Assembly: GCA_030770535.1 (NCBI GenBank)
Contig: JASVEC010000130.1
Coordinates: 1-44,514 of the forward strand
DNA from: Batkoa obscura
Lineage: Eukaryota; Entomophthoromycota; Entomophthoromycetes; Entomophthorales; Batkoaceae
Reading direction: 5' to 3'
Length of the DNA stretch: 44,514 nucleotides
Below the pieces are notes generated by a model. It did no database searches and was not told the origin of the DNA. It worked only from the letters and a program-made list of their open reading frames with translations. Shown here one piece after another: positions 32,428 through 41,751 of this stretch (position 1 is its first letter; the number at the start of each line of letters is the position of its first letter). Made by a program: the position numbers and the translations under genes.

Positions 32428-33057
32428 TTAATTACTTTTAGCCCCATTAACATATTGTGACACAACTTTAGCAAAATTTTCACCTTGAATTTCAGCAATT
32501 TCTAATTCTTTAGGATGTACTTCAACCTTACCTGAGTTACCTACTACTGCAGATGCACCATAAGGAGAACCCCCAATCACTTCCAATTCTTCATTAAGAT
32601 GTTTTGAAGCATAACCTAAAGGTACATAGATCATACCAAAATGAACTAAAGTAGGAATAAAAGTTAAATGAGTAGATTCTTGACCACCGTGTTGAGTATT
32701 TGAAGCTACAAAAGTACCCGCAAATTTACCATGGAGAGCATTACTTGCCCATAAGCCACCTAATTGATCCCAAAAGTTTTTTTGTTGAGCTGGTAAAGTA
32801 CCAAAACGGGTAGGCATACCAAATAAAAACCCATCTGCTTCTTTTAAATTTTCAGCTGTGATCACAGATACATCTGCTGGTTTGGCTGGTGCTTTAATAC
32901 GTTCAAGGATCTCTTTTGGTACTGTTTCTGGGATTTGAAATAAGGTAGCTTGTACCCCTGGTACCTTTTCGGCACCTGTTTTAAGTGCTTTCGCAAGCTT
33001 GTGAATATGACCATAGAAAGAATAATATGGAATATGAATTTTGGTTAAACGAGACAT
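32428..33057 (-). CDS. NAD(P)H:quinone oxidoreductase, WrbA/Pst2-Ycp4 family
   Basis: An intronless gene of 209 residues with flavodoxin-like fold. Motifs: the FMN phosphate loop YYSFYGHIHKLA (residues 11-22), the isoalloxazine loop MPTRFGT with QQKNFWDQLGGLWA (81-104), TQHGGQES (121-128) and SPYGASAVVGNSG near the end. The usual last part ELEIAEIQGENFAKVV is present. These enzymes reduce quinones by two electrons with FMN and so prevent semiquinone radicals; yeast Pst2, Ycp4 and Rfs1 are stress-linked and associate with membranes or eisosomes. The length matches the family (about 200). The first strand reads IHIPYYSFYG, where most members have VxxxYYSxYG, a conservative variant. It converges with kelch gene 1, with 170 bp between stops. 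Confidence 0.93.
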   Translation of the reverse strand: MSRLTKIHIPYYSFYGHIHKLAKALKTGAEKVPGVQATLFQIPETVPKEILERIKAPAKPADVSVITAENLKEADGFLFGMPTRFGTLPAQQKNFWDQLGGLWASNALHGKFAGTFVASNTQHGGQESTHLTFIPTLVHFGMIYVPLGYASKHLNEELEVIGGSPYGASAVVGNSGKVEVHPKELEIAEIQGENFAKVVSQYVNGAKSN

Positions 33058-33430
33058 AATAATTAATACTTTTATAAAATAAAAAAAGGCTTAATTATAA
33101 TTGTAAAATAATTAGTTAGTTTATATATTGTTCTTTTAGTAAACTTGTTATAAATCAAACCAATAAAATTCAGGTGATTATTAAGTTTTGCCATTTATTC
33201 TTCAAAATTAGAAATCAATAAATTTTATTAGATAATCAATAAAAATTGTAATTTTTATTATAATTTAAAAAAAATTAAAAGACGTATTTATAAATATGTA
33301 AAAAAAAGATTATAAACAAAATTAAAAAAGACTCAGTCTTTTAAAAAAATAAGGGAGAAATTGATTATAATCAATCATCCAAAGCTCCATTAATATAAGA
33401 AAATAGCTTATCAATCACAATATCTTCAAT

Positions 33431-33757
33431 TTAAGACTCTGTTAACAAAGCAGGTGTAATCGATAATTTGATAGTTGTATTATTAAAACAGGAATTAAAG
33501 TCAATAAGTTCATCAAAAGCAATGGTATACCTTTTAGCACAATTGCTACTGTTATTATCATTATCTGAAGTTAAACTATTATTTGAAAAACTAAATCGAA
33601 GTTGTCTAGCATCAATACTAGTACGACCTAACATCCTTTTGTTCATCTCAAATTCTCTTTTTTCTTCTAAAGATTCAAAGCTGTCCTTTGATTCATTTTG
33701 TTTACTACGTTTAAATTTAGATAATAAACGTTTAAAGGTGCCCTTACGTTCCAACAT
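33431..33757 (-). CDS. Small Ser/Lys-rich orphan with in-frame stop before a further coding-like tail
   Basis: A 108-codon frame starts MLERKGTFKRLLSKFKRSKQ, continues with a charged stretch SKDSFESLEEKREFEMNKR, then low-complexity Ser/Asn and a more ordered end RYTIAFDELIDFNSCFNNTT. The basic N-terminus and phosphorylatable serines suggest a small regulatory or membrane-associated protein, but no family is recognised. After TAA at 33431-33433 the same frame goes on for 19 codons, IEDIVIDKLFSYINGALDD, to a TGA at 33371-33373, which looks like real protein. Either the stop is recent, or the base is an error, or the tail belongs to an alternative product. A frame of similar length on the opposite strand (33468-33761) looks less protein-like. 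Confidence 0.5.
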   Translation of the reverse strand: MLERKGTFKRLLSKFKRSKQNESKDSFESLEEKREFEMNKRMLGRTSIDARQLRFSFSNNSLTSDNDNNSSNCAKRYTIAFDELIDFNSCFNNTTIKLSITPALLTES

Positions 33758-35052
33758 TTAAAATGAGTATGTAAAAAAACTTTGAAAAATTTAAAATGGT
33801 TAATAATATACAAATTGTTTCTCATCATTGTTTTTATATCTTTTTTTTTTCAATTTTATTTGACTATTTTAAGCTTTGTCTTTACTTTAACTATTTTTTA
33901 AGGGGTGGTAAGTGTCATTTGAACCTGGGGTTAATTACTTGTGTCTTGAAAGGAGGGAAATAAAAACCAATAGTATCCCCCATGGTATTAAAATCAACTT
34001 TATTCATTGGCAATAAATACCGTCTTTTATTGCATGAATTATATGCTTATTTTTTTACATTTAAGAAATTGACTTATTCTTGTTTTGTTACTTTTGAAAA
34101 ACTGGAGTAAACAGTTAAGCTTGGATCAATTTTATCATCAGTAATGAATTAAGTCAAGGAGGAGGAAAATTAAAGCAGATAGAATAATCACATAATGCTA
34201 TATAATAAATAATAATATCATAATTAATATTTAGAAAACATCTAAGAAAAGTAAAGTTATAGTCGATTTTTTCTATCTTTAATTTCGCTTCTAAAAAAGT
34301 CCGCTTTGTCATCCCCCTGAATAAAAATAAAATTTTTCACAAATTAAACTTGATATTCAAGCAATTAAATTTTGGTTTTTAATACAAATCAGTCCATACC
34401 CACGTTTTCGATATCCCAAAAAATACTAAGAAAATTTAATTTTATTGAAAATCTGAAATCCTTTATTTAAAATACTTCAAATAAAACTTGTTTTTTATTA
34501 TCATTACTGAAAATTTATTTTAGTTTCTATGGATTGAAGCTAACAAAAATTATTAAATAATAGTAAAACATTGGTCATTAAAAATTAGTATTGAGTACTA
34601 TAAAACAGTCAAATGCTAACTAAAAAAAACTTTAACATTATCATTAAAATAAGAAATCTTAAGGGAGTATATGTAAAACAAGGTATCTTTACGTTATAAC
34701 ATTTCCAATGATTATGTAAAAAGAAATTAAAAATTAAGTAATTGATAATATATAGATTTCTATTTTTTATAGTGTCAATTATATTCTTTTATAGTTGGAT
34801 AAAAACCACTATCTTTAATAAAAAAGGGAAAATTTCATCAATTTCGGATGAACTGAGAGGGAAATTATACACTGATAGTTAACTCTACTAATACTCTATG
34901 ATAATATCTTAAAGTAAATTTACGATTGTCATTAAAAAAATCTATAATCATCTTTATAGAATCATCTTCAAAAGACTGTGCTGATCGGCACTCTAGCTTA
35001 AGGAATAACCATCATTATCAATAATAGAGAAATCGTTATTTTTGTCATGATA
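33758..35052. other. Intergenic, no gene seen
   Basis: About 1.3 kb of AT-rich DNA upstream of the small orphan gene. GGATCAATTTTAT at about 34124 also occurs in the foldback at 21325-21487. Otherwise I find no gene, RNA or repeat. Confidence 0.45.
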
Positions 35053-35150
35053 TGGGGGGTATTTTTGTATTTAAGAGCTTTGCTAACAATTTTTCCACTC
35101 AAATAGCGCTTAAAAGATGGGAAAAGTAATGAAGCCAAAAAACATCCTTA
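35053..35150 (+). mobile_element. MITE, ~100-bp family
   Basis: The element begins TGGGGGGTATTTTTGTAT and ends AAAACATCCTTA, with TA flanks at 35051-35052 and 35151-35152. It has the core CAAATAGCGCTTAAAAGATG. Confidence 0.75.
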
Positions 35151-35639
35151 TATATCATTTTATCATTAGTAGGATTTATAAAAGCATCACCCTTAATATA
35201 GTATAAACAAAGGTATTTATCATTTTCACAAAATATGTAAAAATATTTCTTATAAAGCTTGTATTTAAACCAAACTATAGCTGATATTTATCTATCTGAT
35301 TGACTTACAAAGTAAAGTATTATCAAATATAATTATACTTTTTTTCTTATTAAAAAACAAAAGTACTTGACACAACTTTAAGTTAATTTATTGAAAAATA
35401 TTTACCACCAGCTGCTCTGTAATCGATATTACAGGTTTGCTATTGAATGAATAAACTATTTTAATGTTATAATTATGTTAATATATTATTACTAAATTAA
35501 TAAATAGCTGCACAAAAAGGAGTGGTTAGCCTCAAAACTATAATTAACTATTTTTATACAGTATAAGCAATATGATAATAGTTTTTATTTATTGTTATAA
35601 TTATTTACATTCTTGTTATTTAATAAACTGCTTACTTGC
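35151..35639. other. AT-rich spacer
   Basis: There is no gene or known repeat between the MITE at 35053 and LTR-like copy 2. The last five bases, CTTGC, form one half of that element's target duplication. Confidence 0.4.
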
Positions 35640-36191
35640 TCTGAAATCTGTGGTACTCAGTGATTAAAGTCAAAAGCAGTTCTTGATTGGTTGACTAGCT
35701 ATAAGTCAAAAGGTCTTAGTTTAAGTCATTAAGATAGGCTTGAATTATGAAGAATATCACGTAGTAGGCTATGGACTACGTAAGACAAATAGAATAGACA
35801 GTAGTAATATAAAATCTACGTAAAATACTATCAAGGAAATTTAATACCTTTATTAAAGGTATGAGATATCAGAGAATAATTCAGTTAAAAAGCTTCGAGT
35901 TACCGTATTCTAGAATTTCTTTTACATTCCAACAAGTATAGATATCAAAACGAAAGAATAATTTAGTGATGTTTTTTTGGTTTCATCACTTTTTCCATTT
36001 TTTAAGCATTATTTGAGCGGAAAAATTGGTAGTAAAATTCAAATACAAAAATACATCACCATATTTGGAATGTAGTTAGAAATTCTCATAGCAAATCAAA
36101 ATAAGAGTATGAGATTAGTTGGCTCTGAACTTGAGAGTACAAGTTTATTATGCTATAATCAATTATGGAACTGACAAAGTGATATTTCACA
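35640..36191 (-). mobile_element. LTR-like dispersed repeat, copy 2 (solo, carries a MITE)
   Basis: This is the reverse complement of the copy at 5097-5557 and aligns over its full length. It is interrupted by a MITE at 35966-36061. A 5-bp direct repeat CTTGC flanks it (35635-35639 and 36192-36196), which supports integrase-type insertion of an LTR element and later loss of the internal part. Divergence from copy 1 is easily visible by eye, so the family is old. Confidence 0.65.
35966..36061 (-). mobile_element. MITE inside LTR-like copy 2
   Basis: Minus-oriented on the window (plus relative to the LTR). It ends ATACATCACCA followed by TA. The site is empty in LTR-like copy 1 (around 5240). 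The same site carries a MITE in copy 3. Confidence 0.75.
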
Positions 36192-36378
36192 CTTGCTTAA
36201 TGAATATTGAAACTTTTAAAATTTGTATTATTTTTATAAAATAGGGTAGAGTTAATTTTTTAATTCTTTATGAACTTCATCATTTTAATTAAGGTTATAT
36301 CACTTTTCTTAATTTATTATTATATTTAATAATATATAAATATCTTTTAACGTTTTATACTTTTTTACCTTTTTTATA

Positions 36379-36479
36379 TGAGAGTGTTTTTTTTGACTTC
36401 ATTATTTTTTCCATTTTCTAAGCACCATTTAAGCGGAAAATTTGTTGGTAAAATTCTTGAACACAAAAATACATCACCA
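36379..36479 (-). mobile_element. MITE, ~100-bp family (left unit of a pair)
   Basis: The element begins TGAGAGTGTTTTTTTTGAC and ends ATACATCACCA, with TA flanks (36377-36378, 36480-36481). Together with 36542-36640 it forms a head-to-head pair with a 62-bp spacer, like the pair at 3991-4242 but more diverged. Confidence 0.8.
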
Positions 36480-36541
36480 TATTATTGTTTCTTTTATAAT
36501 TTTTAAAAAGTGTATCTGTTTTTTTACTATTAACAATTAAA

Positions 36542-36640
36542 TGGGGTTGTATTTTTGTGTTTAAGAATTTTATTGACAATGTTTCCACTCAAATAGTGCT
36601 TGAAAGATCGAAAAAGTGATGAAGTAAAAAAATATCACTA
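36542..36640 (+). mobile_element. MITE at the edge of LTR-like copy 3
   Basis: The element begins TGGGGTTGTATTTTTGTG and ends AATATCACTA followed by TA. The LTR homology starts directly after it, at the point where the MITE sits in copy 2. Confidence 0.75.
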
Positions 36641-36960
36641 TATTATTCTCTCGTTTTGATATCTATACTTGTTGGAGTATAAAAGAGATTCTAAAACATA
36701 GTAGCTCGAGACTTTTTGACTGAATTGCCTGATATCTCGAAAACTTAATAAAGTCACTAAGTTTATTTAATAGTATTTTACATAGATTTTATATTACTAC
36801 TGTCTATTCTATTTGTCTTACGTAGTCCATAGCCTACTACGTGATATTCTTCATAATTCAGGTCTATTTTAGTCACATAAGCTAAGACCTTTCGACTTAC
36901 AGTGTAGTCAACCAGGCAATAGCTGTTTTTGACTCCAATCACTGACTACTAGGTTTCACA
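36641..36960 (+). mobile_element. LTR-like dispersed repeat, copy 3 (partial)
   Basis: These 320 bp match the part of copies 1 and 2 distal to the MITE site and end in the same TTTCACA. The proximal third is missing; in its place lie the MITE and unrelated DNA. No internal retrotransposon region adjoins. Confidence 0.65.
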
Positions 36961-37271
36961 CTGTTAAATATAAATATTAAAGTATGTATTTTTTTTACAA
37001 TAAGTTTAGATAAAAAACTTTAGATTAATTATGTATAAATTTAAAATACATCTAGCTTTGTCAACAATTATTTAAATTTATTAAACAGTTAAAAAATAAT
37101 TTTATTTTATAAAACTTAATATCAATTTTTATAAATATTAATCTAGCTTTTTTAAGTTTTCATTTCAATGACAGATAAAGCAACAACTATAAAAACTTTA
37201 ACCTATTGTTGTTGAAAATAAAAAAGAATTTTAAGAATAGAAAAAAAATGTTACATGATGTGACTGTGAAC
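36961..37271. other. AT-rich spacer before tRNA-Asn
   Basis: This spacer contains no gene or repeat that I recognise. A T8 tract on the minus strand just beyond the tRNA-Asn 3' end (around 37244-37251) is a likely Pol III terminator. Confidence 0.4.
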
Positions 37272-37344
37272 GCTCATAGCTGGGATCGAACCAGCAACCT
37301 CTCGATTAACAGTCGAACGCGCTAGCCAATTGCGCCATACGAGC
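37272..37344 (-). tRNA. tRNA-Asn (GTT)
   Basis: The 73-nt gene has acceptor stem GCTCGTA pairing with TATGAGC. The D arm contains TGGCGCAATTGGCTAGCGCG, the anticodon loop CTGTTAA gives GTT, and the T arm contains GGTTCGATCCC. It has no intron. Confidence 0.96.
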
Positions 37345-37436
37345 TTTCTTGTTGCTACTATAAGTTGTTAAATGTATATATATTGATTTTGCAAATCCAA
37401 TAGATAACTGTTGATTTTAGCTGTGTTTCTACTATA

Positions 37437-37514
37437 TGAGGATGTTTCTTTGATCTCATTGCTTTTTCAAGCGGAAAAATGCTAGTAAAATTCTTATACA
37501 AAAATATATCTCCC
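37437..37514 (-). mobile_element. MITE, ~100-bp family, shortened
   Basis: This minus-oriented copy of 78 bp begins TGAGGATGTTTCTTTGATC and ends ATATATCTCCC, with TA flanks. It carries an internal deletion. It lies between the tRNA-Asn and tRNA-Gly genes, about 90-110 bp from each. Confidence 0.65.
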
Positions 37515-37623
37515 TATTTTTTTATTGAAGTAACTTCTGTAATTTAAATTATATAGAACTTATTTATACTGTTATTATCATTATAAAAACTAGTTAAATC
37601 CTTTAACAAAAAAGGATTAAATA

Positions 37624-37694
37624 TGCAATGTCCGGGAATCGAACCCGGGGCTGCCGCGTGGCAGGCGGCAATTTTACCACTAAACCAACATTGC
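37624..37694 (-). tRNA. tRNA-Gly (GCC), copy 3
   Basis: Identical over 71 nt to the copies at 25150 and 26661 but on the opposite strand. A T6 tract on the minus strand about 12 bases downstream can end transcription. Confidence 0.97.
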
Positions 37695-38160
37695 ATGGTA
37701 TTGACCAGAAATTATTTTTATATAACTAATGTAATTTTTTGTCGCTTTGGATTAATTAATACATTTTAGTAGGGACCTAGAGTATTTAGATCAATAAATA
37801 AATATATATAGTTTTATTGAAGTAGATAGGGTCATTTATTTTTTAATAGATTATTTCGTGATAGATTATTTTGTGGTATTTATTGGTATATAATTGTTTT
37901 ACATCGCTGTTGGTTAATGCATAGTACAAAATTAGAGCTATATTATTAAAATGAGTATTATAATTAATTGTATAATGAATTTAATAAATAGGAATAAATA
38001 ATATATATTAACAGTGTTTTATTGAGGTAATATATGATTGGCATCAACTTAAAGTTTCAGTAATATTACTTCATTAAGTATCAAGTTTCAATATTATTTT
38101 ACTTATTTAATATTAGTAATTAATTATCAATTAATTGAAATTTTAACCAATTTTAGTGTA
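37695..38160. other. AT-rich spacer
   Basis: No gene or repeat is seen between the tRNA-Gly gene and the next MITE. Confidence 0.4.
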
Positions 38161-38257
38161 TGGAAATATTTTATAGTTTTATCACTTCTCCATTTTTTAA
38201 GCACTATTTGAGTGGAAAAGCTATTAGTAAAATTCTCAAACAAAAAATACATCCCCA
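38161..38257 (-). mobile_element. MITE, ~100-bp family
   Basis: This minus-oriented copy begins TGGAAATATTTTATAG and ends AATACATCCCCA. TA flanks are at 38159-38160 and 38258-38259. The core AAGCACTATTTGAGTGGAAA is present. Confidence 0.75.
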
Positions 38258-38367
38258 TATATAGTTTATTCAATTTTAAAAGTAAATCAAATTGAATTCA
38301 ATTCGAATTTTCGACTTATTTTTAATATATAAAATACAAAAGTTTATTTGTCACTTAGAATCGAATC

Positions 38368-38408
38368 ATTTAATAATTTAATAATTTAATAATTTAATAA
38401 TTTAATAT
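38368..38408. repeat. Octamer microsatellite (AATAATTT)n
   Basis: About five tandem copies of an 8-base unit, AATAATTT, lie in AT-rich DNA upstream of kelch gene 2. Confidence 0.75.
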
Positions 38409-38679
38409 TAGATTATTTTTTATCTGTAAAGTTAAAAAATATTTTAATCATTGAAAATAAAAGTTAACTAATAGTGCATTCTTCAAAAACAATGGGCAAC
38501 TTAAATGGTAAATTAAATTAATCTCATCTTTGAATTGAATTTATTGATATGCCCAATTTTTAAAATATACTTTAAGAATTGAGAAATTTCATTAAAAAGG
38601 AATGACTATATTAGATTCAATTCATTGATTAATAAAAGTTCTAACTAGTTTTTAAATATCATCAACTTTCACTTTTAAC

Positions 38680-38733
38680 TAAACTGTTCTTTTTCTCTTT
38701 TTCTCTTTTTCCCTTTTTTCTCCTTTTTTTAAA
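38680..38733 (+). promoter_or_regulatory. Polypyrimidine leader of kelch gene 2
   Basis: AACTGTTCTTTTTCTC and further CTTTTT blocks run up to the ATG at 38734. The arrangement is like that before kelch gene 1. It probably marks the transcription start area. Confidence 0.4.
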
Positions 38734-40221
38734 ATGTCATTTTATCTTTTATTATTATTACTTCCATTACGATTATCATTATTATTAAGTTCGGGTAGCT
38801 GTATTGCAAATGGAAATCAAATATATTATCTAGGTGGAAAAAGATTTAATATTGAAGATCAAAAATTTTATATTAATAATGATATTTATACATTAGATTT
38901 TAATCAATCATTTAAAATCAAAGAGAATATTGCTCCATGGAAACAATATAATCAATCAACAATCAAATTACAACTAAATACAATGTTTAATGCGGTTAAT
39001 GAAGATAACAATATATTAATTATTGGAGGTAAAGAAAAGAATGTTGATGACTTTATAATAGATTACAACATTAACAATGGGAATACAAATAAGTTAAATT
39101 TAAAGAATAATCCCTATTTCTACAACATTATTGAACAGCAAGGAAATAAAAAAATAACATATTTATTATTTAATTTGATAAAATTAGATACAAGTGATAA
39201 CAATAATCATGATTATTTATTATATGGAGGAGTATTTATTAATCAATATGATAAATTAAAATATATGACTAAATTATTTCTTTATAATAAACAGTTAGAC
39301 GAATGGAAAGATAATAATATTCAATATCCTCCGATAATTAGTCATTATTCAATAATTTATAATAATCAATTAATAACTATTGGTGGTGTTGATAAAGATA
39401 ATAATTTTAATTCATTAAATCAAATATCACTATTTAATTTTACAAATAATCAATTTAATACGATTAATACTAAAGGTATTCAATTACCTAATAATTTATA
39501 TTCAAGAAGTTTAAAAATCAATAATACAATTTATACTTTAATTAATTTAAATAAAACACATTCAACATTATATTATTTAGATTTAATTAATTTTGAATGG
39601 AAAGATAGTAATATTACTTATAATTTTAATATTGTTGCTGATTCTTGTTTAATTAATATTAATAATTATTTGATTCAATCATTTGGTTCTAATAATGAAG
39701 AACAATTAAAATCCACTCAATTAATTGATTTAGTTACGTTTCAACAAACTAATAGTTATAACTCATTAAATGATATTACTAAAGAAAAAGAAGAAAAAGA
39801 AGAAGATTCATCATTTTTTAATACTTTAGATATTAACAATTTAAATACTTCGACTAATGAAAAATCAACTAATTTTGCTATGGTAACTGGAATCACTTTA
39901 AGTTCAATTATCTTATTATTATTATTATTAGGTTATTTAATTAAAAGAAGATTGAATTATAATATATCATCCACTACTAAAACTAAGAAATCAACTAAAA
40001 TAAAGCCAGATACTATATCTATTCCATCTTCTGAAAAAGATAAGGATGTATTTTATATTCCCCTTTCTCCACCTGCTGATAATAATGTTCCAACTAGTAA
40101 TATTTATACTTCATTTCCTACAGCTATTCATTCTACTTCAGTTCAATCTCCTAATACTTCATTACAATTTGATAATAAGGATATTTATATTTCTACTGCT
40201 AATTCAGTAGATTATAATTAA
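38734..40221 (+). CDS. Kelch-type single-pass membrane protein 2
   Basis: An intronless gene of 495 codons, paralogous to the one at 30851-32257. The signal peptide is at residues 1-20 (MSFYLLLLLLPLRLSLLLSS). Propeller-like repeats have paired glycines: QIYYLGGKRF, NILIIGGKEK, DYLLYGGVFI, NQLITIGGVD, YLIQSFGSNN. The shared ENIAPWKQ block corresponds to SVAPWQQ in protein 1. The membrane helix is at about 381-404 (MVTGITLSSIILLLLLLGYL). The cytosolic tail of about 90 residues is rich in Ser, Thr and Pro (PSSEKDKD, PLSPPADNNVPTS) and longer than in protein 1, so the tails probably have different partners. Many N-glycosylation sequons are present. Function unknown. A MITE begins 24 bp after the stop and must lie in the 3' UTR or terminator. 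Confidence 0.85.
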   Translation: MSFYLLLLLLPLRLSLLLSSGSCIANGNQIYYLGGKRFNIEDQKFYINNDIYTLDFNQSFKIKENIAPWKQYNQSTIKLQLNTMFNAVNEDNNILIIGGKEKNVDDFIIDYNINNGNTNKLNLKNNPYFYNIIEQQGNKKITYLLFNLIKLDTSDNNNHDYLLYGGVFINQYDKLKYMTKLFLYNKQLDEWKDNNIQYPPIISHYSIIYNNQLITIGGVDKDNNFNSLNQISLFNFTNNQFNTINTKGIQLPNNLYSRSLKINNTIYTLINLNKTHSTLYYLDLINFEWKDSNITYNFNIVADSCLININNYLIQSFGSNNEEQLKSTQLIDLVTFQQTNSYNSLNDITKEKEEKEEDSSFFNTLDINNLNTSTNEKSTNFAMVTGITLSSIILLLLLLGYLIKRRLNYNISSTTKTKKSTKIKPDTISIPSSEKDKDVFYIPLSPPADNNVPTSNIYTSFPTAIHSTSVQSPNTSLQFDNKDIYISTANSVDYN

Positions 40222-40245
40222 GCAGTTATAAATTGATGATGGATA

Positions 40246-40341
40246 TGGGGATGTATTTTTATGTTTAACAATTTTATTAACAATTTTTCTGCTAAATAGT
40301 ACTTAAAAGATGAAAAAAATGAAGTAAAAAAAACACCCCCA
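40246..40341 (+). mobile_element. MITE behind kelch gene 2
   Basis: The element begins TGGGGATGTATTTTTATG and ends AAACACCCCCA, with TA flanks at 40244-40245 and 40342-40343. Its position 24 bp beyond the TAA makes it a likely part of the transcript. Confidence 0.8.
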
Positions 40342-40672
40342 TATACTATTTTTTTTCTTATATTTTTAATTGAATTAATATGAAAGATGAAACCTATAAG
40401 AATAGTTTAGTTTGTTTTGATAATAAATTAATATTTTTTTATTGTTTTTATTTGAAATTTATAAATCCTTTTTTAATACTTTTATTTTATTTAAATTATT
40501 CAACTTAATTTAATATTAAAATAGACTTTTATTAAGCAATTTATGAATGCTATATTAAATTTCAAAGTCAAATCCTTATAATATTCAAATTGATATATAC
40601 ATTAATAACTTTTTGATTAAAATTAGTTTTAAAAGATAATATTCATATCAATATTAGTGAGAGTTGATTGAA

Positions 40673-40729
40673 TAGTATTAGTATTAGTATTAGTATTAGT
40701 ATTAGTATTAGTATTAGTATTAGTATTAT
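40673..40729. repeat. Hexamer microsatellite (TATTAG)n
   Basis: About nine to ten tandem copies of TATTAG lie in an uninterrupted run. This is not a telomeric unit of a known type. Confidence 0.85.
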
Positions 40730-40809
40730 TTTTAGCATAAGTAAAAATTGAGGTACTAATTAAAGAATTCAAATAAAATCTAGCACTTTTGGGATTATCT
40801 TTAATATCT

Positions 40810-40906
40810 GCGAATGTACTTTTTGTTTAACAATTTTACTACTAACTTTTTCCACTCAAATAGTGCTTAAAAACTGGAAAAAATGATGAAACTGAAAAGC
40901 ATCCAT
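40810..40906 (+). mobile_element. MITE, ~100-bp family, diverged
   Basis: The inner blocks TTTAACAATTTTACTACTAA, CCACTCAAATAGTGCTTAAA and the end AAGCATCCA are recognisable. The outer ends are degraded. Confidence 0.6.
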
Positions 40907-41751
40907 TTACTAGCTAAGAATTTCTATTAATATCCGTCTAAGGGGAATAAGATAGTATATGTTTTAGTTCTAAAATTCATTAATCAAAGCTTTATTTTTA
41001 TATATTTAAAAATACGATAACTATGATGTTTTTAATATAAATGATAATATTTTTAATAAATAATTTAAAAAAAGATTCTATATTATTATATCTCAAGGAA
41101 TAGAAAATGTGAATAACATTCAGTTATTTTATTTGTTTAATTATATTGTAGAGTTTAGATTTATTTGTAATATTATCTAAATATAATGAAAATTTTAAAA
41201 CATATAATTCATTTTTATTAAAATTAATAAAATTCCACAATTATAACTATATATTACTTATTGATAGTCATGATTTTTAACCTTAATCTTAATAAATAGA
41301 TATAATCTATTAATAGAATAATAAGGTTAATAATATTTTTTTAGCTTATTTCAATGATTTTTAGAAATCTGTCTATTTAAATTTAAAACAATTGTTACAT
41401 AGTATCAACACATTCTACATATAGTATATTAACTCAATAATTTAAACTTGTTCGTTATTTATTTGAAATAATTTAAACTATTAATTGTATTCCCCGGCTA
41501 ATAAGATTTGCATTATTACAAATGCATTTCAATAAAAATAACTGTGTATATATTAAAATTATTATTTTCTAAAATTGTAAACTTTTATTTTCCAGTTGAA
41601 ATCCAGATTCAATTATAATAATATATAGAATATATCTTTAATATTATAACACTTGTATCAATTATATCAACTACTAATTATAATTCAACTTTAATTTAAC
41701 ATTAAATTAATTTCTATTTGTCAAGATAAATTATATAAAAGGATCATTTAA

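Noticed and set aside
33371-33433. Regulated stop-codon readthrough
   Set aside because: The context TAA-A is not a known leaky signal; a recent nonsense change or base error is simpler.
33468-33761. 97-codon frame on +
   Set aside because: It is antisense to the small orphan; the minus-strand protein has better composition and a coherent tail.
35640-36960. One complete LTR retrotransposon bounded by copies 2 and 3
   Set aside because: The copies lie in opposite orientation and only MITEs and AT-rich DNA lie between; no internal genes.
40673-40729. CRISPR-like or telomeric repeat
   Set aside because: There are no spacers, the unit is six bases, and it is not a known telomere unit; a plain microsatellite.
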